This document shows, in pieces, positions 61,901-64,000 of a stretch of DNA of 64,000 nt. Positions within the stretch are counted from its first letter, which is position 1; each line of letters begins with the position of its first letter. The notes beneath the pieces are model-generated. The model made no database searches. It worked only from the letters and a program-made list of their open reading frames with translations, and was not told the origin of the DNA. Made by a program: the position numbers and the translations under genes. Origin of the DNA: Unio delphinus (lineage: Eukaryota; Mollusca; Bivalvia; Unionida; Unionidae); NCBI GenBank assembly GCA_029339505.1, contig JAQISU010000179.1:16802001-16866000 (forward strand), given 5' to 3'.

Positions 61901-62650
61901 TCATATAGCCATTTTTCGTTTTGAATAACTATTATTTCGCATTGTATAATCATTTTTGATATTGTACATACATAATTTCATATCGTATAACCAGTATGTT
62001 ATATTGCCATATATTATTCCGACTACATTTTATTGATTTATATTTAAATAATCAAATTTAATCTGATAAATGACAATGCTATAATTTCAGAGTCTGGCAT
62101 GAAAGTTGTGGATATTGGTTGTGCCTCAGCTAACATTTCTGGTGCTATTGCCAAACTTTTCCCGAATTCCACCTTTACTGGCCTCGAGTATACAGAATCG
62201 GGGGTAGAGAGAGCAAAAGAGAACGTCCGCCAGAAAGGGATCACGAATATGACAATAGAACAAGGAGACGCTCTGAATCTCCCTGATTCCTGGACAGAGC
62301 AGTTTGATTGGGTGTTTGTTTATGATGTCATACACGATCTTCCGGACCCGAAGAAAGCCTTTTCAGAAATAAGACGGATCCTGAAAGATGGTGGCAGATT
62401 TTGGGTATTTGAAACTAATGCGCACAGCACACACGCTGACAATGTCGGGAATAATGACGCCGCCATGTTTTATACACAGAGCATGCTTCTTTGCCTGCCA
62501 TCGAGTATGTTATATCCACCCTATGTCGGATACGGTACATGCTGGGGTATCGAAGAATGCGAGAAGGCCCTGGTAGAATCAAATCTAAAAGTTATAAAAT
62601 CGAAAACAGCCAATTATGGGGCCGACCATTTGTTTGCCTGCGTTAAATAG
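55477..62650 (+). CDS. SAM-dependent methyltransferase-like protein, copy 2, altered SAM loop
   Basis: Exons 55477-55643, 57825-58018, 59853-59981 and 62091-62650 join to a 349-residue protein, collinear with copy 1 and with identical intron phases. The winged-helix part is kept (WETGLLDFL, RYVREWLGCMVAANIVIL). In the catalytic domain motif I reads VVDIGCASAN at 169-178: the second and third glycines of the GxGxG loop (175 and 177) are both alanine. Other parts are normal: E196 in FTGLEYTES, GDALNLPD, FDWVFVYDVIHD, and the C-terminal CWGIEECEKALVES. There are no stops or frameshifts, so the gene looks maintained. It may bind SAM weakly, bind another ligand, or be a non-catalytic partner. The ATG follows an acceptor (ctacattcag) by two bases, again pointing to an upstream non-coding exon. 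Confidence 0.88.
56246..56850. repeat. 73-bp minisatellite in intron 1 of copy 2
   Basis: About eight copies of a unit with ggcatggtatgaatgtatgg, aaatttaatactgttttt and gggcgatatggtgatctg. Starts near 56249, 56322, 56395 and 56468 show the 73-bp period. Confidence 0.93.
57243..57430. repeat. 51-bp minisatellite built from 25/26-bp halves, intron 1 of copy 2
   Basis: Alternating halves ctgtacggactaaagagatg and ctgtacggactaagaaatgc, about seven halves in all. The unit is divisible by 3, so the open frame here is not evidence of coding. Confidence 0.93.
57825..58018 (+). CDS. Methyltransferase copy 2, exon 2
   Basis: Acceptor tttttcatag, donor aggtaata. Codes for RYVREWLGCMVAANIVILEV to FTAGGPK. 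It is 194 bp, as in copy 1. Confidence 0.9.
58019..58952. other. Intron 2 of copy 2, first part
   Basis: Short open frames on both strands at 58422-58695 overlap each other and have no recognised content. Confidence 0.45.
58953..58989. repeat. (GT)n microsatellite in intron 2 of copy 2
   Basis: About 18 GT repeats followed by a short CG-rich tail. Confidence 0.95.
59564..59852 (+). other. Open frame running in phase into exon 3 of copy 2
   Basis: A 96-codon open stretch starting MTDIFTKNRRKQLSTTSSPE reaches the exon 3 acceptor in the same frame as exon 3. It could be a chance frame, an alternative 5' extension of exon 3 or an alternative first exon. Copy 1 has no comparable extension, and no recognised domain is visible. 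Confidence 0.3.
59853..59981 (+). CDS. Methyltransferase copy 2, exon 3
   Basis: Acceptor gcatcctag, donor gggtaaca. Codes for GFSYAIDPRLFDWMDSFREL to EELGMKQEL. One codon longer than exon 3 of copy 1. An open frame continues upstream through the acceptor to 59564 in the same frame. Confidence 0.88.
59982..60821. other. Intron 3 of copy 2, first part
   Basis: AT-rich with several poly-T runs; no further feature. Confidence 0.5.
60822..60888. repeat. (AAAT)n microsatellite
   Basis: About 16 AAAT repeats with two interruptions, in intron 3 of copy 2. Confidence 0.93.
61056..61165. repeat. 52-bp tandem duplication
   Basis: Two copies starting at 61056 and 61108 (tgtggtctattctatagtga onward), with the first bases of a third. 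Confidence 0.9.
61430..62010. repeat. 22-bp minisatellite in intron 3 of copy 2
   Basis: About 25 diverged copies of a unit like accattatttcatattttat plus two bases. It ends about 80 bp before the exon 4 acceptor. Confidence 0.9.
62091..62650 (+). CDS. Methyltransferase copy 2, exon 4
   Basis: Acceptor ataatttcag. Codes for ESGMKVVDIGCASANISGA to HLFACVK with stop TAG at 62648-62650. It holds the whole Rossmann domain with the altered glycine loop. Confidence 0.92.
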
Positions 62651-63479
62651 TTTGCGGTGAATATAGTGAGTTAATCTCCAAAATATTAACAGAGACTGGG
62701 GATTGAGATTAGACATTTTCATTTGGAAAAATATACATAAGTTTTGGCAACAGGATATCCGAGCTTTTTATATCTTGAAGATGAATGAAACTGGATCATG
62801 CCTAGACTTTCCAATATGGTGGAGGGGGTAATTGATTTCGAATGAACCCGATGTTAAAAGCACTTCCTTGATTGATCAACTTAATTATGCTTACAAGACT
62901 TCGATATTTATTCATTCAGAATACAAAATTGACGAATATCAATGTTTTTATGCGGTCATTGTCGAAATATGTTGGATTCTAACGAACTGCCTCTACCACT
63001 CACTTTCTTTAACAACAACTGTCCCTCAAATATGAATATTGTGCCATAATATAGTGGGCTCAATGTTTCTATGTGCAACTCTTAGTTGATGCAAGTAGCT
63101 ACACGTGCTTATAGTCGCAACTATTATTCACTGAACTAAATGTATGTATTATATATTGTCTTATACCAGACGAGTATTTCAATGTTTGCGGTAAATGAAA
63201 GTGTGTTTGAACGTCTTCATGTTCACACATTTATAACAGTGAAAAACCGACAAAGTAAAATGATGCGGTGGAAAAGCACTGTAGTTGTGTCATGACCAAA
63301 TATTCCATATCCGTCATATAATATAATCGATTGCAAAATGTTTGAAATGCTGACGGTTTGCACATATATGGCATTGTTCGCTCACATGGCCGTACGGTCA
63401 CCTGAGCTTATAAAAAGTTCAGTCGTCCGCATTGCGTCGTACTTTCACGGTTGCTATTTGTAACTTTAACTCAAAAATC
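62651..63479. other. Downstream of copy 2, no gene
   Basis: Presumed 3' untranslated and intergenic sequence. No clear polyadenylation signal close to the stop was identified. Confidence 0.45.
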
Positions 63480-64000
63480 GCTCAACAAATCTGTTGCATA
63501 ATATGGCCACCGTTGCTTTAAAAAGATATAGAAAGCCGTTCAATAACGTTTCAAAATCCGCTTAGCAGAGTATGGTATAATTTTAAAGAAAACATTTTGC
63601 CATGTATGTTTTATATGGTTGCTGTCAATGCGCCGTCAAATATGGCCGCCATGATTAGACGCAGTAAAACTCAAATAACTTCTTCTCTAAAGCCATATTA
63701 CCGATATTGACCAAATGTGTATTCTACTGTTATGTAAATAATGCTGATTTGGAATCGAATATAACCACCGTTATTAGAAAGAAAAGATAATAGTAAACGC
63801 ATTCTCAGCAATTGCTCAGCAGAAGTTGACCAAATTCGACATTCGACATCCGGGCAGGAAGATCTTTCAATATGAATCATATGATATCGATTGGTTATTA
63901 AATGTGGCCGCTGTTACAAAATATATTAAAGACTTTAAACATTTTCTTTCCAAAATTTGCTCATAAGATTTTGATTCCATTTGTCAAAAAGCATCCTGGC
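63480..64000. repeat. Degenerate dispersed or tandem repeat, about 120-140-bp spacing
   Basis: The phrase atggccrccgttg or a close variant occurs near 63503, 63640, 63762 and 63903. Each is followed by A-rich sequence and, in two places, by a ttgaccaaat-type phrase. It runs off the right edge. Confidence 0.45.

Overview
The window is nuclear DNA from an invertebrate animal, most likely a mollusc or another lophotrochozoan. It is AT-rich, has GT-AG spliced genes, and is packed with simple-sequence repeats, minisatellites and decayed transposons. The mollusc guess rests on the tRNA-derived SINEs and the general repeat style, so it is an inference. No bacterial features such as operons or ribosome binding sites are present.

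Only two host genes can be supported. They are a head-to-tail tandem pair of four-exon genes on the + strand at 40228-45053 and 55477-62650, encoding 348- and 349-residue proteins. Each has an N-terminal winged-helix region and a C-terminal Rossmann-fold S-adenosylmethionine (SAM)-dependent methyltransferase domain of the Rv2258c-like type. Intron phases (2, 1, 1) and the exon 2 length (194 bp) are identical. The first copy keeps the glycine-rich SAM loop (DIGSGTGN). The second has lost it at the same residues (DIGCASAN) although the rest of the protein is conserved.

Layout. 1-5785: a 50-bp satellite array split by a 2.56-kb insertion (714-3273) that has TG...CA ends, a 5-bp target duplication and an internal array of hairpin-forming units. 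5790-6972: a virus-like transposon fragment and a worn hAT-like element. 7000-11660: sparse sequence with a SINE and a LINE 3' end. 11661-16576: a non-LTR retrotransposon on the - strand, embedded in a long (ACAT)n-type array on both sides. 17150-19130: microsatellites and a dispersed repeat. 19734-30620: a transposon graveyard with two inversely oriented, decayed copies of a Polinton/Maverick-like element, a nested hAT-SINE-hAT stack with perfect 8-bp target duplications, a Ty3/Gypsy remnant lacking its reverse transcriptase, and an RTE-like LINE scrap. In the middle of this, at 21951-22195, is a compact mirror-image heat-shock-type promoter with six TTCNNGAA dyads between two outward-facing TATA boxes. 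31000-40200: mostly featureless, with one clean SINE. 40228-62650: the methyltransferase pair, with introns and intergenic DNA full of unrelated minisatellites (21 to 73-bp units) and two hAT-type short elements with target duplications. 62651-64000: no gene.

Most long open frames in the window are artefacts of repeats whose unit length keeps several frames open. Exon limits were set from splice signals and from agreement between the two paralogs. Transposon calls rest on recognisable protein motifs and on terminal repeats and target duplications read directly from the sequence.
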